Assembly (NCBI GenBank): GCA_039602395.1
Contig: JBCNJP010000012.1
Coordinates: forward strand, 25,796,396 to 25,860,395
Length of the DNA: 64,000 nt
From: Deinandra increscens subsp. villosa
Taxonomy: Eukaryota > Streptophyta > Magnoliopsida > Asterales > Asteraceae
Reading direction: 5' to 3'
In this document: piece after piece, positions 51,109 through 62,694 of the stretch
How positions within the stretch are numbered: position 1 is the first letter of the stretch
Layout: each line of letters starts with the position of its first letter
Made by a program: the position numbers and the translations under genes
The notes under the pieces: model-generated
What the model was told of the DNA's origin: nothing
What the model saw: the letters and a program-made list of their open reading frames with translations, nothing else
Databases searched by the model: none

Positions 51109-53094
51109 AAGATTTTGTAGTATATTGTGATGCTTCACACCAAGGTTTGGGTTGCATACTAATGCAACGAGAGAAATTTATCACCTATGCCTTTCGACAA
51201 CTGAAGATTCACGAGAAGAATTACACAATACACGACCTGGAGCTTCGAGCTATTGTATTCGCCCTCAAAATCTAGAGACATTATCTCAACGGAATGTAAT
51301 GCACCGTATTCACTGATCATAAGAGCCTTCAGCACATATTTAATCAGAAAGAGTTGAATATGAGGAAACGTCGTTGGGTTGAACTGCTTAATGACTACGA
51401 GTGTGAGATTCGTTATCACCCAGGCAAGGCTAACGTTGTAGCTGATGCCTTAAGCAGAAAGGAACGCGTTAAAACGCTTCGAATCCGAGCTCTACGTATG
51501 ACCATCTATACAAACGCACATCACAAATCAGTGATGCTCAACTCGAATGCCATAAAGAAGAAAATTTGAAGGAATAAGGTTTGCATGGCATGGAGAAGCA
51601 ACTGATAGAGAAGCCCAATGGAACCAGATACTTCATTAATAGGATTTGGGTGCCTTCCTATGGAAATGTGAGGAAGATAGTCCTGGATGAAGCACACATA
51701 TCCAGATATTCCTTCCATCAAGATGCTAATAAAATGTACCATGGTCTAAGGGAACAGTTCTGGTGGCCCAACATGAAGGCTGAAATGGCTACTTATGTTT
51801 AAAGGTCAAGGATGAGTACCAAAAACCCTCAGGTCTACTTATCCAACCTAAAATCCTGATGTGGAAGTGGGGTTGTACAGCCATGGATTTTATCACAAAA
51901 CTACCTAAGACCCGCTCTGGTAGTGATACTATCTGGGTTATCATCGATCGACTGACAAAATCCACACACTTCCTCCCAATAAAAGAAATAGATTGGATTG
52001 ACTTGCCAAAATGTACCTAAAAGAGATTGTATCCGACACGGCGTGCCCATCTCCATCATTTCCGATCAAGCTAGTCGATTCACATCGGGATTTTGGCAAT
52101 CGCTCCACAAAGCTTTAGGTACTCGCCTCGATATGAGTATTGCCTATCATCCTCAGACCGATTGGACAAAGCGAAAGGACCATCCAAACATTGGAGGACA
52201 TGTTGCATGCTCGTGTAATCGACTTTGGAAATGGTTGGGATGACCATTTGCCACTTGCGGAATTTTCTTATAACAACAGTTATCACACAAGTATCCAGAC
52301 CGCCCCATTCTAGGCCCTGTATGGAAGAAAGTGCAGATCGCCCCTCTGCTGGACTAAAGTTAGAGACAGTCAGTTGAGAAGATATTCCAAGTTAAGAACC
52401 GATTGTAGGCTGCCAGAGAACGCCAAAAGAGCTACACCGATAACCGCCACAAACCCCTAGAGTTTCAAGAAGCAGATCGTGTTATGCTAATGGTATCCCA
52501 ATGGAAAGATGTCATAAGGTTTAGTAAGTGCGGAACACTTAGCCCCTTATATATTGGCCCTTTTGAAATCCTAGAAAAGATCGCGTGAGTCGCATACAAA
52601 CTACACTGCCACCAGAATTGAGTAGCGTTCATAATGTTTTTCATAAATCACTTATCATTCCACTTGAAGAGATCCAAGTTGAAAACCTGAAGAAGTGCCT
52701 ATCTTATAAATCACTTGAAGAGATCCAAGTCGCCCTTTTGAAAACCTGAAGAAGTGCCTATCTTATAAATCACTTAACATTCCGCTTGAAGAGATGCAAG
52801 TCGCCCTTTTGAAAACCTGAAGAAGTGCCTATCTTATAAATCACTTATCATTCCACTTGAAGAGATCCAAGTTGATGAGACCCTTCACTTCATGGAAGAA
52901 CCTGTAGAGATCCTTGACCGTGAGGTCAAAAGACTTAAGCAGAGTCGCATTGCCATCATTAAGGTATGATGGAACTCTTGAGAAGGTCTAGAATACACCT
53001 GGGAACGCGAGGACCAGATGCGTCAGAAATATCCCCGTATGTTTAATAATGTTGCCTCCACCATCGGTACGAAATCCTTCCAACTGGGGAAGAA
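51109..53094 (+). pseudogene. pol: Element F: 5'-truncated Gypsy pol (RNase H, integrase, chromodomain)
   Basis: The sequence starts abruptly in RNase H (DFVVYCDASHQGLGCILMQ) and keeps TDHKSLQHIFNQKELNM, the linker YHPGKANVVADALSRKE, integrase pieces (SRYSFHQDANKMYHGL; MDFITKLPKTRSG; IISDQASRFTSGFW) and a chromodomain-like YTWEREDQMRQKYP at the end. Relative to element C it has lost the integrase zinc Cys pair near 51800, has frame changes in the catalytic Glu region near 52165, and has many stops. A segment of about 90 bp is tandemly triplicated at 52640-52870. Gag, protease and RT are absent. Its left boundary coincides with the break in the MULE. Confidence 0.88.
52640..52870 (+). repeat. 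Triplicated segment of about 90 bp in element F
   Basis: Successive copies read CTTATAAATCACTT, then ...CTTGAAGAGATCCAAGT, then GAAAACCTGAAGAAGTGCC. In peptide terms it repeats the NLKKCL to PLEEIQV linker that occurs once in element C. Confidence 0.8.
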
Positions 53095-53140
53095 TGTGAC
53101 AACCCGTCCAAAAATCAAGGTCATCTCGTTACTTTGACTG

Positions 53141-53199
<59 letters not shown>

Positions 53200-54624
53200 A
53201 TGTAATTACTTGAATTAATATGATCATTATATAACGTTTATGAATGCTAAATCAATCATTAACAATTCTCACATTTGTATTGGAAAATTTACCCGTAACA
53301 ATAAGAAAATTCAATAAGTAAATTATGAAATTTTAACAATAAGAAAAACTAATATAAAAATGACTTTTTATATTTTTCTTAACCCGGTATCATAAAATAA
53401 TACACCGACCCTTGTCAAACATTTTAAGCGATCTTTTTTAAAACTTTATTTAGTTTTGATGTCATAAAATAATCAAGCTTGAAACGTGTGAATCAACAAA
53501 TTATTTATCTCCCATTCGCGTACAAAAGTCTTTTACGCGAAACCTTATATAAATAATTAACCGACATCAAATTATTATTGTTTTCATAATCAAATAAAAT
53601 AAAAATCATCGGTGTTCATCAAGACCTATTTAGAAGAACCCGGATCGTTCAATGTGAATCATTTATATTTCAACCCGGACTTGTAGCACCAAATTGGGCC
53701 CGACTCGGCCTAATAACCCAAAACAAACTAACCGAGCCTGGAACTCGACCCGACAACCCAACCCAGAGACCCGAATACCCAGCCTACCCCCCCCCCCCCC
53801 GCCCAAGCTACCCCTCTTTCTCGTTTGGGCTCACTGCTGGCCCACTCCCTCTTTATATATTTATATGATTCGGCGCAACCCAATAAACCAAGCCCATCAC
53901 CTTTTGGTTTTTAATAAAAACTTCTTACCTCTTGAACTAGAAATGTAATTTCCATGTAATTTTTATAAAAACTAACTAAGCTAGAGCCTCCTAATACATA
54001 TAAGCCTAATTAAACTTAGATACCAATCAAGTCATCTATGGGTTGGCATGTAGTAAGAACTCCTAAGATTTGTGTATTAACCTAAGGTTTTAATAAAAAC
54101 CAAGACACTCGTAAATCTCAAGCTTTCACCACACAAACTCACTCACCTCTCCCTCTCATCCTCCTATTTTCGGCTCCCAAACAACCACTGCCACTCTCAC
54201 CTTCGGCCACCCTCAACTACCGCCACCCTCACCTTCAGCCACCACAACCACCGCCACCTTTTTCCTTGCTCACGGCAGTCGTAACCACCACCCAACCGAA
54301 GATCCATCACCCCCATTTCATCATCTTTTCTTGAAGGAATCCAAGGGTGTAACTAGGAATCATCAAGATTTTAACCTCTTGTAAGCTCCACCTTAACTTC
54401 TTTCTTGATTTCTTACATTTTAAACACCCAAATGGAACCCATACAAGTCTTGATGATTATCTTACTTCCTAAACTTTAATCTATGAAAATGATGAACCTT
54501 AACATGTTAACCTTGTTGTTTATTTACTAATTTTGGATCTAAACCACATTGTGATGCTCCTGGAGCTTAAAACTAGTCACAATGTGGGTTTATATAATGA
54601 GAAACCAAATGATGTGCAATCTTT
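53095..54624 (+). repeat. 3' LTR of element F, interrupted at a CACTA end
   Basis: It begins TGTGACAACCCG after the purine run GGGGAAGAA. It contains a (TA)n tract at 53147-53197, a C-rich stretch near 53790 and leader-like text to 54600. No gene: the 84- and 91-codon frames here are not coding-like. I cannot identify the LTR end because a CACTA terminus begins at 54625. Confidence 0.65.
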
Positions 54625-56110
54625 CACTACTACAAAAAACAGCTTTCTTGATGCGCAATGCGTGTTAAGAAAGGTGCCAGATGATGCGCATTTGCGCGTC
54701 ATGGAAGGCCATGTCAAGAGGCTTCTTGATGCGCAAAATTCGCTTCATCCCTTTTATGAAGCGCGAATGATGACACGCAAAAATACACGTCATAAACGTG
54801 TGTCATAAAATGAGCGTCAAGGAAGTTGTCATCATAAAGGTATATGACACGCATTTTTGCGCGTCATGGATTTTAAAAAAGAAATATTTTTTTTATAGAA
54901 TCACTAATTTCTATATTAAATGATAATCAATCTGATAATGTAAAATAAAATACATGTATAGCAAAACAATGCATTTCATATATAGCAAAACAATATGTTT
55001 CATACATACTAACAAATACTCCAAAATTCATGTCTAAGGTAACAATAGGTAATCACCCTATCAACCTAATTAATTTCAATAGCAACCTCATGTTTAGTAG
55101 CAGCAACTCCATCCAATAAAGCTTCATGTTTAGTTGCACCAGCTCCATCCTACACGAAATTAGACAAACACGTAAATTTAAAACTTCTTCAATGTTCCAT
55201 ATTCTCATGCATATTTTTATATATCATAAAGAATTTATATAAAAGTACGATAAAGATATATATATTTTATAAATTTTAAGAAATAAAAAAACTCACAGTG
55301 AATGATTACTTTATTAGGAAGTCTCTTCACAAATTGCTTAGCATCATATCTCCAATTTGTAGCACTGCATAAATCCAACATAAGCTTTTATGATGCTATA
55401 GAAACCTTCATTATATATAGAGTAAATTTAGCCAGGGGAACTAACCAAGTTATTATGAGCTCTCTGATTAAACTAACCAAGAAATAACAATAAGATTAAT
55501 AACATGCATGGAAATATAAATACAGAAAGAATATAAATATGACAGCATGTCATATATGATCATACCTTGCCTCTTCTGCAGTGGATTAACAATGGGTGAT
55601 TTCTTACATCTGGTCAACATCAAAGTATGGTCATTCCCGGTCGTAGTGGATCTGAAGCATCAATCATTAGAGTTCTGGGATCCAATACTTATGTCCTATT
55701 CATCTTCATTGGTTCCCATATGGTACTGATACATTACCCAATTCATTTTACAGGGTTTTGATCCCCCAAAAGCAGTTCCATAAAGAACAGTATCTTTTTC
55801 CATCCAATTTGAGCTCCATTCTTGAATATGGCCTTTGTCTTACCAGCTTTGTGCCAACGAAAATCCTCTTTTAAACTAGATCTGTTACACATTTTCCTAC
55901 GCTTTCGTTGACCTTTAGTGTACGCATTCGTGGTCTGGTATAAGAAATGAAAATTGTTTCCATCCCTTCTCGCGCATACAAAACCACAAGAGTATTTGTC
56001 TTAATGAATACTTATTTAGTTTGATCTTAATTGGCCCATGAAAAGTGGAACTGCCTAAACAGGAAGATTTTTTGGTTGTTGTAATGTATTCCTTTCTCAA
56101 CGTCGATTGT
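54625..56110 (-). mobile_element. CACTA-type transposon carrying a chimeric gene; right end unresolved
   Basis: The left terminus is CACTACTACAAAAAAC at 54625. Subterminal GATGCGCA/TGCGCGTCAT words, partly inverted, fill 54650-54875. The interior carries spliced-looking minus-strand sequence derived from host genes (55066-55964). I found no clean matching right terminus. A degenerate candidate TTTTTTGGTTGTTGTAATG lies at 56078-56096. The end coordinate is approximate. Confidence 0.6.
55066..55964 (-). pseudogene. Chimeric captured gene: NAC-domain fragment plus plant phosphatase fragment
   Basis: On the minus strand 55964-55696 reads DGNNFHFLYQTTNAYTKGQR, KRRKMC, FRWHKAGKTKAIFKNGAQ and, after one frame change, GSKPCKMNWVMYQYHMGTNE. 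This is the C-terminal half of a NAC DNA-binding domain (compare the family pattern RWHKTG.TK..., NWVMHQYHLG). Further on, 55610-55566 reads DVRNHPLLIHCRRGK and stops at a GTATGA donor. This matches the catalytic HCxxGK loop of plant PFA-DSP-type tyrosine phosphatases, which have an intron near this point as I recall. Further exons with clean GT-AG borders follow at 55364-55297 (WRYDAKQFVKRLPNKVIIH) and 55149-55066 (DGAGATKHEALLDG, repeated, ending IEIN-stop). I do not recognise these last two. Stops in the NAC/DSP junction make it a pseudogene or a non-coding chimera. Confidence 0.7.
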
Positions 56111-57393
56111 AGGGATGAACACGTTGATATATTCGTGTGGGTGACAATCCGTCTTTTCAGGCCCTTTTTGGAATTAAATAAATATAAACTGTATTAAATG
56201 TTGTGTGAGCATTTATATGTTTGACTTGTGTTGACCTTAGAAATTAGGGTTTGTGTAATCATTTTATATGTAAATCATATGCTCTTTGATATTCTATGAT
56301 TATATGTAAATCATATGCTGTGATTTCATGTGAACGTTTTATCATTTTATGTGACGACTAAACTTATGATTTTATATGATATATATATACACACACATTA
56401 TATCCTATTATTTTATGTGGCAATGTGTCACGTGGTTACACCTGACGTTTCTATTATTTTATGGGAGTTTACACGTATTGTTACTATTTCGGATTCATCA
56501 TTTTATGTGAACTCAAAGTACATATTTATGAAACTACATTCATGATTTTATGTGGATAATCAAGGATTATATTTAAAAAATGATATACCTTAAATATATT
56601 TGCACATGCACGCGTATATTCATCGTCAAATTACTCCCGTTAACTCCATTGGAGTTCGTTAGAGATTTATAAACTTTGAAGGACTAATTCTGTATTTTTC
56701 TCAAAGTTGTTTTCTATTTAATCAACTCAAGGACTTATCCTGCCATTAAGGAAACTTGAGCTCCCTATCATGTAAAATTCTGAGGGACTAATACCATCAA
56801 ATGATCATGGTCGCTTTAAGGAGCCAAGAACCGTCGGACGTCCCTTGTTTCGGTAACCGTCCCTCATTTAATCCCGCATCAAGAGCATCATCGGTTATGT
56901 TTAGCCAAACACTTAATTGAATTGATCTTATTCCAATCATTTACACCGTAAGCCACATCGGATTAAACCCTTGCTCTTGTTGCTCCCTCTCGTCAACCAT
57001 TGTAGGAAATCTGACCACCCACCTCTGAGAGGTTGTTTTCTGTTCACCATTGTGTGTGCCCGGAACTGCACCACCACTGGACTGGTGTCACCATCCTACC
57101 TTAAACACAGTAGCTTCTGAAGCACAATGGATCCATTTCGTCGTCGGTTCGTGTTCCAGATCGTGTTCATCGTTACCGTTTCATGTTCAGAGTTCACCCA
57201 GATCCGAGGTAATCTTAAAACCCACTTTGTTTTGGTTTGTAGTCGATCATACTACCTCTGATTCCTCCCTTTGAAGTCTCTGTATATTGTTTTTTTAGCC
57301 GTTTATGGAGATACGTACATAGGATTTTATGTGGGGAAGAAGATACCCGACCCGTCATAGTTATATAACATGTTTTCTTGGTTATTACACAAA

Positions 57394-57470
57394 CGGATCG
57401 AGTAGCCTGGTGGTTTGGGTTCTGGTTATTAACAGCAAGGTCCCTGGTTCAAATCCCGGTTGTCCCCTTT
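57394..57470 (+). ncRNA. tRNA-like (SINE head) module 1
   Basis: A-box-like TAGCCTGGTGG (57403-57413) and a perfect B box GGTTCAAATCC (57446-57456) start 43 bp apart. The T-arm can form as CCTGG/CCCGG with one G-T pair. The acceptor stem is poor, so I read it as a tRNA-derived SINE head, not a tRNA gene. Confidence 0.5.
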
Positions 57471-57547
57471 CTTTTATTGCATTTTCTGTAATCAGATTTC
57501 AAAGTCCATTACATGCATAAAACCATTTTTTTAAAAATGGTAATCAA

Positions 57548-57625
57548 TAACAGCCTCTAGCCTAGTGGTTAGGGTGCTGTTTGGGGAGCCAGAGGTCATA
57601 GGTTTGAATCTGGTGACCTTCAAGT
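57548..57625 (+). ncRNA. tRNA-like (SINE head) module 2
   Basis: The A box TAGCCTAGTGG (57558-57568) fits the consensus fully. The B box GGTTTGAATCT (57601-57611) has a T for C. The boxes are again exactly 43 bp apart. It is not a copy of module 1, since the sequence between the boxes differs. Confidence 0.5.
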
Positions 57626-57777
57626 GTTGTTGTTTTATTTTTATTCCCTATTTTGCGAACTTCTTTAATCCAAAACCTATCACCGATTGGTCTATATGTT
57701 ATTTTGAACCCGTAAACTTTGTTATTGATTTGCCATCTTGAATTTTTCTTTATTTTGGATAAAACATAGTTTTAAAG

Positions 57778-57817
<40 letters not shown>

Positions 57818-57950
57818 ATATATTTATATATAGTAATAGGGATTACAAACCGAGCACTTTTTCAAACTTTATATCGTGAAATATACATAAATAAATAGTA
57901 CATCTATCATCACTATAATATTAATAATTTTAAGCGATGAATCTATATTG

Positions 57951-57981
<31 letters not shown>

Positions 57982-58680
57982 AATATTTTATAAATATATA
58001 ATCGTATATTTTGTTATGTATATATATAAATTAATACACCTATTTTTATCATTTGATTTCATGGACGTATATTATTGGTCAATAATACATTTTTCATCAA
58101 CTTTCGTAATCATAATGATTTTGGCTATGTGCCATTCTCGACTCGGTTGGACTTTATTATCTTCGTCATGTCGTCGTTTGACATTATTAATTTTCACCGT
58201 CGGTCTAGACTTAGTCGTCTCCAATTGAACACACACTTATGTGCATATGCTCGTTAGGTGCTCGGTAGATTACACAAGAACTGCTATTTTGCTACTTGTC
58301 GTTGTCATTTATCTGGAATTGTTGTGCACCCAAAGGTGAGTTCCATGGCCCCTTTTTACTTATTTTAAATCCTGTTGGGGGAGATTAACATGCATGATTT
58401 ACACAACTGAGATAATTAGACTTTTACATATCACTCGATTACTGAGGCACACTAGACAACAAAGTCCTTCCCATGATACTGTTAGTCTTGGTGATGATGG
58501 CGGGAAATATATTGTAGTACTACTCGGTTTGACAAACCCCACCCGGGTCAGTCGCACTGACACGATCAGATATCGAACGGGTGTTATATTCGTCCTTAAC
58601 GTAATAAGGAAAACTATAAACAACTATCAACTTCAGTGACCATCACATGCAAAGTTTCATGTTTATAGCCTAGCTAGCTA

Positions 58681-58711
<31 letters not shown>

Positions 58712-58716
<5 letters not shown>

Positions 58717-58875
58717 AGAGGATCATTTGAGAACCAATTTGGTTTGAGAAATTTTGAGAACCATTATAAGCCACTAGTTTATATATATGGAAATCCCCCC
58801 ATGAATTTGAATGCTTCCCCCTGAAAATTAGTGCTCAGAATGGTTCTCAAAAGAAAAAGTTCTCATTTGAACCTA

Positions 58876-58881
<6 letters not shown>
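58712..58881. mobile_element. MITE in a TA tract, absent from the second copy
   Basis: Termini TAGGGAGAGGATCATTTGAG and, inverted, TAGGGTTAGGTTCAAATGAG match at most positions over 170 bp. The paralogous site at about 62319-62331 has only a short TA run, giving a natural empty site. The terminus resembles the left end of the FAR1-type MULE at 38480. Confidence 0.75.
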
Positions 58882-58925
<44 letters not shown>

Positions 58926-59303
58926 TGATTATGCTCACTCAACTTGAAATGTTTTGAACTGATAAACCTGTGAATTCACCAACCTTTGGGTTGAGACTTT
59001 TTAGCATGTTATTTCTCAGGTTGCAGATGTTTGAGTATCACGAGTATGCATGCATGAGTCTTTGAAACACCTTTAGTGTCTTTGCATAAGCCATGTCACA
59101 TTGGGTGACAACGTTTTTACATAAGCACTTTTATTGTAATTACAGTTTCGCATTTGTAAAACTATGAATTTACATTTAAATGATATACGAAACGGTTTTT
59201 TTTATTAATTACTGGTCGTTTGGTGTAACTAATGGACTACGATCCTAGTTTGTCACGCTCCCTGCGGAGGTATTTCGCGCGTGGATTTTTGGGGGGTGTG
59301 ACA

Positions 59304-61156
59304 GAAAAGATATCAGAGCCCTTGGTTATAGCAAACTAAGACTCGTCGTATATTGTAACTGTTTTGCATTAGTTACACTTAAACATTTTTCCCATGCATC
59401 GTGATACTCACTCCTACACGCACCTGGTTTACGATATATCGTTTACATTATCCAATCCCCTTATACTCACGGCGAGGAGCCGGTCATTCTTGAGTCATTT
59501 TCCATAACCTCTCTGAGTCGTGTACCTCTTGTGGAACATTCATGGATGACGAGACGTCGAATCAGATCAGAGGACCACATCTTCACTCTCGATGAGTTGT
59601 TTGCTGCTCGGGATTATTCTAGACTAAAGGACTGGGCGTAGTACCCTGACATTGGGTGAGTGCTTACTTACGAAGGTGGTGTGATACCTCTTCCTGTTCT
59701 TAAACCTTTCCTATAAATTAGGAGGTACTTGTTATACATGCATTGCATATACTGCTCTACTCTCATGTTCATGGAACGTAATCGTGACGTGCTAATAGTG
59801 CGATCATGCAACTTCAATAGTGGCAGCATTGTGTGGATTCAAGTGGATTCTCATGGGGATACTTAAATCTCTTTTCATTATTGATCGTTTTCACATTTGC
59901 TCTGATCTCTTAAGATCATCAACTTCTCATTTCTATCGCATTGTACGTCGAGATAACACAACTTGGGAACAACTCTTATAATCTCGACGGTACCTGATGT
60001 GGGTCAACTAAAGTTTTCTCTTTATGTACCGGATTATGATCAAGCTGGTATGCATGATAAACCCTATCCAAATCCTATTGAGCTAAAACTCTGGCTGACT
60101 CGCTTCGGGTGGGTCATTCCAAGTAAAGAGAACATTTTGTCCTTGAAACTTGTCTCTTTTAACAAATTCTGGTCAAGATAACAATGGTTTAGGTACCACA
60201 TCCCTGATACCCACATTGTGGATATCTCATATGTACTCCACCATACCTGGTAGATGAAGTAAGAGGAACTAGAGTGATCATATAAAGTAAATCACAGTTA
60301 CAGGTGTGCACACGTAAATGTAATTCGTAGTATATAGAAATCCTAGAGAATCCTACTAGGCAAGCTAATGGTCGTATTGAGACTAAATTCTTGTAAAAAA
60401 ATTTCTTTTCTCCTCGTGGCATTGGATGGTGAACATGTTGAACTCAACCAGATGATCGAGGTCATCTATCCTTGTAAACGTTATCGTGCATGATCTTATC
60501 TCTCCTATATATTGATTCTAATCCCTTCGAGATCTCTTTTGAAACATATTATGAATGCTAGTCTTGAGGGGACAAATTTTTACTCGTGTACTTTGATGAC
60601 AAGTTTTTCTTGACTACGAAAAATCTTGAAGAAATCTTTGACTGGTTTTTTATTCATCTTGAATCATAACTCTACTCGTACGACCTTATCTACCACATCA
60701 ATCCCTTAAACTTTTGCGATTGTGAGACAACTTAAAAAGCCTTAACCAGGCGAATACCCGAACAACATTGGATAAACTAAAGAATGAAGTATATACCTCG
60801 AGCACTGGAGCATATCTTTTGGGTAGGAAACTCTTGTGTAGTTTCTCTCTCTGGTCGTGTGCTCCCTGATATTTCTTTTGCCAACAGCCTCGTTATGAAC
60901 GCACGAACTGCCTACCCCACCGCAAACATGATCTTCCCTACTGAAGTAATGTTAGTGAAAAGCCTTCCTAATTTTCAAACTAATGACTTCCAATTTTAAC
61001 GTAATGACTATTCCGGTTGACCTTTTAAACCTGTGCGATTGATTTTTGTTTGCATGATTTGAACCTTGTATGATTTAACAACCAAAAATTGCGGATTCTC
61101 ATGCTTTTGAAATCCTTCTTGTCTTAGTTAAGCTTTCAAGCTTTGAACCAGCAAGT
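59304..61156 (+). other. Degenerate internal region of the tandem Gypsy-like element
   Basis: I could not recognise gag or pol. Short open pieces occur, for example DHIFTLDELFAARDYSRLKDW around 59575-59640 and GTTLIISTVPDVGQLKFSLY at 59963 (TTG-like start). The latter is also open in the second copy at 63353. Neither is convincingly coding. The sequence TGTTACACCCCTGG at 61157 may be the start of the second LTR. Confidence 0.5.
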
Positions 61157-61568
61157 GTTACACCCCTGGTTAGTATTTCAACTAGTTAACATCATTGATT
61201 ATGAGACTACCATGTGCCTCTATTGCTATAGCAATACAGAGTCTTTCATGAAAATTCTAATTACACTCATCGAGCATGAAGGTCTTGTTATCTATATGTT
61301 ATTTTGAACCCGTATACTTTTTTATTGATTTGTTATCTTGAATTTTTCTTTATTTTGGATTAAACATAGTTTTAAAGAAAAATATATATATATTTAGTCA
61401 AAGAATTCAAAATGAATTATATATAATAAAACTGGAGACGTTTAGAAAATATGTTTATATATAGTAATAGGGATTATAAACCGAGCAGTTTTACAAACTT
61501 TTTATCCTGAAATATACATAAATAAATAGTACATCTATCATCACTATAATATTAATAATTTTAAGCGC

Positions 61569-61617
<49 letters not shown>

Positions 61618-62694
61618 ATTTTATAAAGATATAATCGTATATTTTGTTATGTATATATATAAATTAATACACATATTTTTATCATCTGATTTCATGGACG
61701 TGTATTATTGGTCAATAATATATTTTTCATCAACTTTCGTAATCATAATGATTTTGGTTATGTGCCATTCTCGACTCGGTTGGACTTTATTATCTTCGTC
61801 ATGTCGTCGTTTGACATTATTAATTTTCACCGTCGGTCTAGACTTAGTCGTCTCCAATTGAACACACACTTATGTGCATATGCTCGTTAGGTGCTTGGTA
61901 GATTACACAAGAACTGCTATTTTTCCACTTGTCGTTGTTATTTATATGGAATTGTTGTGAACCCAAAGGTGAGTTCCACGGACCCTTTTTACTATTTTAA
62001 ATCATGTTGGGGGAGATTAACATGCATGATTTACACAACTGAGATAATTAGACTTTTACATATCACTCGATTACTGAGGCACACTAGACAACAAAGTCCT
62101 TCCCATGATACCGTTAGTATTGGTAATGATAGCGGGAAATATATTGTAGTACTACTGGGTTTGACAAACCCTACCTGGGTCAGTCGCGCTGACACGATCA
62201 GATATTGAACGGGTGTTATATTCGTCCTTAACGCAACAAGGCAAACTATAAACAACTATCAGCTTCAGTGACCATCACATGCAAAGTTTCATGTTTATAG
62301 CCTAGCTAGCTATCTGATATATATATATATTTGTGATTATGCTCACTTAACTTGAAATGTTTTGAACTGATAAACCTGTGAATTCACCAACCTTTGGGTT
62401 GAGACTTTTTAGCATGTTATTTCTCAGGTTGTAGATGTTCGAGTATCACGAGTATGCATGCATGAGTCTTTGAAACACCTTTAGTGTCACATTGGGTGAC
62501 AACGTTTTTACATAAGCACTTTTATTGTAATTACAGTTTCGTATTTGTAAAACTATGAATTTATATTTAAATGATATATGAAACGGTTTTTTTTTATTAA
62601 TTACTGGTCGTTTGGTGTAACTAATGGACTACGATCCTAGTTTGTCACGCTCCCTGCGGAGGTATTTCGCGCGCGGATTTTTTGGGTTGTGACA
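61157..62694 (+). repeat. Gypsy-like LTR, second copy
   Basis: It starts TGTTACACCCC and ends GGGTTGTGACA at 62694. From 61291 it matches the first copy. It is followed by TGATATCAGAGCC (62698-62710), one base off the initiator tRNA-Met site, so this copy keeps a better primer site than the first. Confidence 0.65.

Larger units (their letters stand above)
56142..59303 (+). repeat. Gypsy-like LTR, first copy of the tandem unit
   Basis: The likely start is TGACAATCCGTCTTTTC and the end is GGGGGGTGTGACA at 59303, followed by a degenerate initiator tRNA-Met site. It includes five exact ATTTTATGTG words (56344-57335), two tRNA-like modules, several (TA)n tracts and a MITE. The left boundary is uncertain: only the part from 57691 onward is repeated at 61291. 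Confidence 0.55.
57691..61290 (+). repeat. Tandem unit, first copy (LTR right part plus internal region)
   Basis: This matches 61291-64000 and probably beyond, with an initial offset of 3600 bp that shrinks to about 3390 bp because this copy holds a MITE and longer TA tracts. The unit comprises LTR sequence, a primer-site-like AGATATCAGAGCC at 59308-59320, then about 2 kb of degenerate internal sequence. Confidence 0.85.

Noticed and set aside
53750..53810. C-rich run as a sequencing artefact or regulatory G-quadruplex
   Set aside because: A single run of C's in LTR DNA; nothing else supports a structure or function.
56078..56096. Right terminus of the second CACTA element
   Set aside because: TTTTTTGGTTGTTGTAATG is only a rough match to the inverted left end and no 3-bp duplication fits, so the end is left open.
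57394..57470. A functional tRNA gene
   Set aside because: The B box is good but the acceptor stem does not pair and the A box has a mismatch; tRNA-derived SINE is more likely.
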